Shown in pieces: positions 5,425-6,315 of a DNA stretch of 6,315 bases. The first letter of the stretch is position 1. The number at the start of each line of letters is the position of its first letter. The translations under genes were made by a program, and so were the position numbers. The notes beneath the pieces were generated by a model that ran no database searches, had not been told where the DNA came from, and saw only the letters and a program-made list of their open reading frames with translations. Where the stretch lies: positions 2,390 through 8,704 of the forward strand of contig JALWQU010000024.1 in NCBI GenBank assembly GCA_026982915.1, written 5' to 3'. The stretch comes from Candidatus Altimarinota bacterium. GTDB taxonomy: Bacteria; Patescibacteriota; Gracilibacteria; UBA4473.

Positions 5425-6315
5425 ATGAAAACTTATTTTTTGGATCAAGGATCATTTATTGGTGGCGCAGAATGGTTTTTATTGGATTTTTTACAAAACA
5501 CCTTGTCTGGTGACCTGCGAAAATTTAAACCCACTATTATTGGCGGTAAACACGAAAAATACAAAAGGCTTGGCTTGGGTATTGATATTATTGATTTCCA
5601 TTACCCATCCGTGAGTGGTAATATTTTTGCAAAGGTATGGCATTTAGCAGAACTAGCCTTTACAGCTCGCAAAATAAAAAAAATAACTCAAAAACAATCT
5701 CGTAAACAATTCTTTTCTAATACGCCCAGAACACACTTTACGCTTTATTTAGCTAAAAAACTCTGGCGATTGAAAGGCAAATGGATGGTTATGCTGCACG
5801 ATTTTTCAATTCCGCCTTTTTTACTTCGGAAAATTGCCCAAGAAGCCGACATCCTGATCGTTAACTCAACCGCCACACGAAACTGGCTACGAGACATCAT
5901 TCCCAGTACCTTGTACGACAAGATTCGAATTGTCGAGAACGGGATAAAGATGGAAAAACTACCAAACGCAACAGTACCGCAAAAACTCTTAAAAGTCTTA
6001 ATACTAGGGAGAATCGACCCAAGAAAGGGGCAAATGCACGCGCTTGAGGCGGCTGACTTATTACAAGAACGCAACCCAGACCTTGCTTTTGATTTCATTG
6101 GAAGCGCGGTAGAAAGCGATAAACGGACGATTAAGTACGAAAAGGAGTGTCATCAGTTCTCAAAAGCAAGGGGTTTGCAAAAAGTAAGATTTATCCCTGA
6201 AGTATCGAATGTTTTTGAAAAAATAAAAGAATATGATTTATGCCTTTTTTTGCCGACAGAACCAGAAACTTTTGGACGAGTGGTAACCGAAGCGCTCGCG
6301 ATGAACCGTATGGTT
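5425..6315 (+). CDS. GT4-family glycosyltransferase (3' end beyond the window)
   Basis: The reading frame is open from the ATG at 5425 to the last base, giving 297 residues of a GT-B glycosyltransferase that transfers sugar from a nucleotide-sugar to a lipid, glycan or protein acceptor at the inner face of the membrane. The N-terminal domain has the glycine loop QGSFIGGAEWFLL (8-20) and LHDFSIPP (124-131). The linker region has LIVNSTATRNWL (144-155) and IRIVENGI (168-175). The donor-binding domain starts with LILGRIDPRKGQ (192-203), and the E-x7-E signature is E281 to E289 in EPETFGRVVTEALA (279-292). Retaining chemistry is expected for GT4. Full-length members are usually 350-400 residues, so about 60-100 are missing at the right edge. 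The donor and acceptor cannot be read from sequence; envelope polysaccharide synthesis is the usual role. Confidence 0.92.
   Translation, partial: MKTYFLDQGSFIGGAEWFLLDFLQNTLSGDLRKFKPTIIGGKHEKYKRLGLGIDIIDFHYPSVSGNIFAKVWHLAELAFTARKIKKITQKQSRKQFFSNTPRTHFTLYLAKKLWRLKGKWMVMLHDFSIPPFLLRKIAQEADILIVNSTATRNWLRDIIPSTLYDKIRIVENGIKMEKLPNATVPQKLLKVLILGRIDPRKGQMHALEAADLLQERNPDLAFDFIGSAVESDKRTIKYEKECHQFSKARGLQKVRFIPEVSNVFEKIKEYDLCLFLPTEPETFGRVVTEALAMNRMV

Noticed and set aside
5745..6098. Minus-strand reading frame of 117 codons
   Set aside because: It is antisense to the glycosyltransferase, whose GT4 motifs are clear, and its Ser/Ile-rich translation resembles no family.

Overview
This AT-rich, tightly packed bacterial window most resembles a Candidate Phyla Radiation (Patescibacteria) genome. 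The reasons are short housekeeping genes, very short intergenic gaps, several independently transcribed small units, and protein families common there. This placement is an inference from style, not a phylogenetic result. The standard genetic code fits: all glycines seen are GGN and two genes stop at TGA, so the UGA=Gly code of Gracilibacteria/Absconditabacteria is not supported. None of the eight start codons has a recognisable Shine-Dalgarno sequence.

Layout: bases 1-160 hold no supportable gene but carry a copy of an intergenic repeat. A CHAP-domain cysteine amidase/peptidase (minus strand, 181-666) diverges from secY (775-2061), the protein-translocation channel, which here stands outside the usual ribosomal-protein operon. 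A hairpin with A- and T-tracts ends secY and contains the likely promoter of a six-helix integral membrane protein (2145-3032). Ribosomal protein L32 (rpmF, 3089-3331) follows with its own promoter and a strong intrinsic terminator. Next comes nusB (3468-3896), closely followed by a DHFR/RibD-C family reductase (3914-4417), probably as one transcript. A near-consensus sigma70-type promoter overlapping the reductase stop codon drives a xylose-isomerase-like TIM-barrel protein (4471-5235) that lacks two of the usual metal-binding glutamates. A repeat-rich gap with a strong hairpin separates it from a GT4-family glycosyltransferase (5425 to beyond the window end).

The genes do not form one pathway. 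Three serve core information flow or export (SecY, L32, NusB). The others act in nucleotide/cofactor metabolism (reductase), in cell-wall or envelope chemistry (CHAP enzyme, glycosyltransferase), or have unknown roles (membrane protein, TIM barrel). I see no clear novel multi-gene system. The most unusual signals are the inverted copies of an intergenic repeat near both ends of the window, the consistent absence of Shine-Dalgarno sites with promoters close to the start codons, the isolated secY, and the TIM barrel with a degraded active site.
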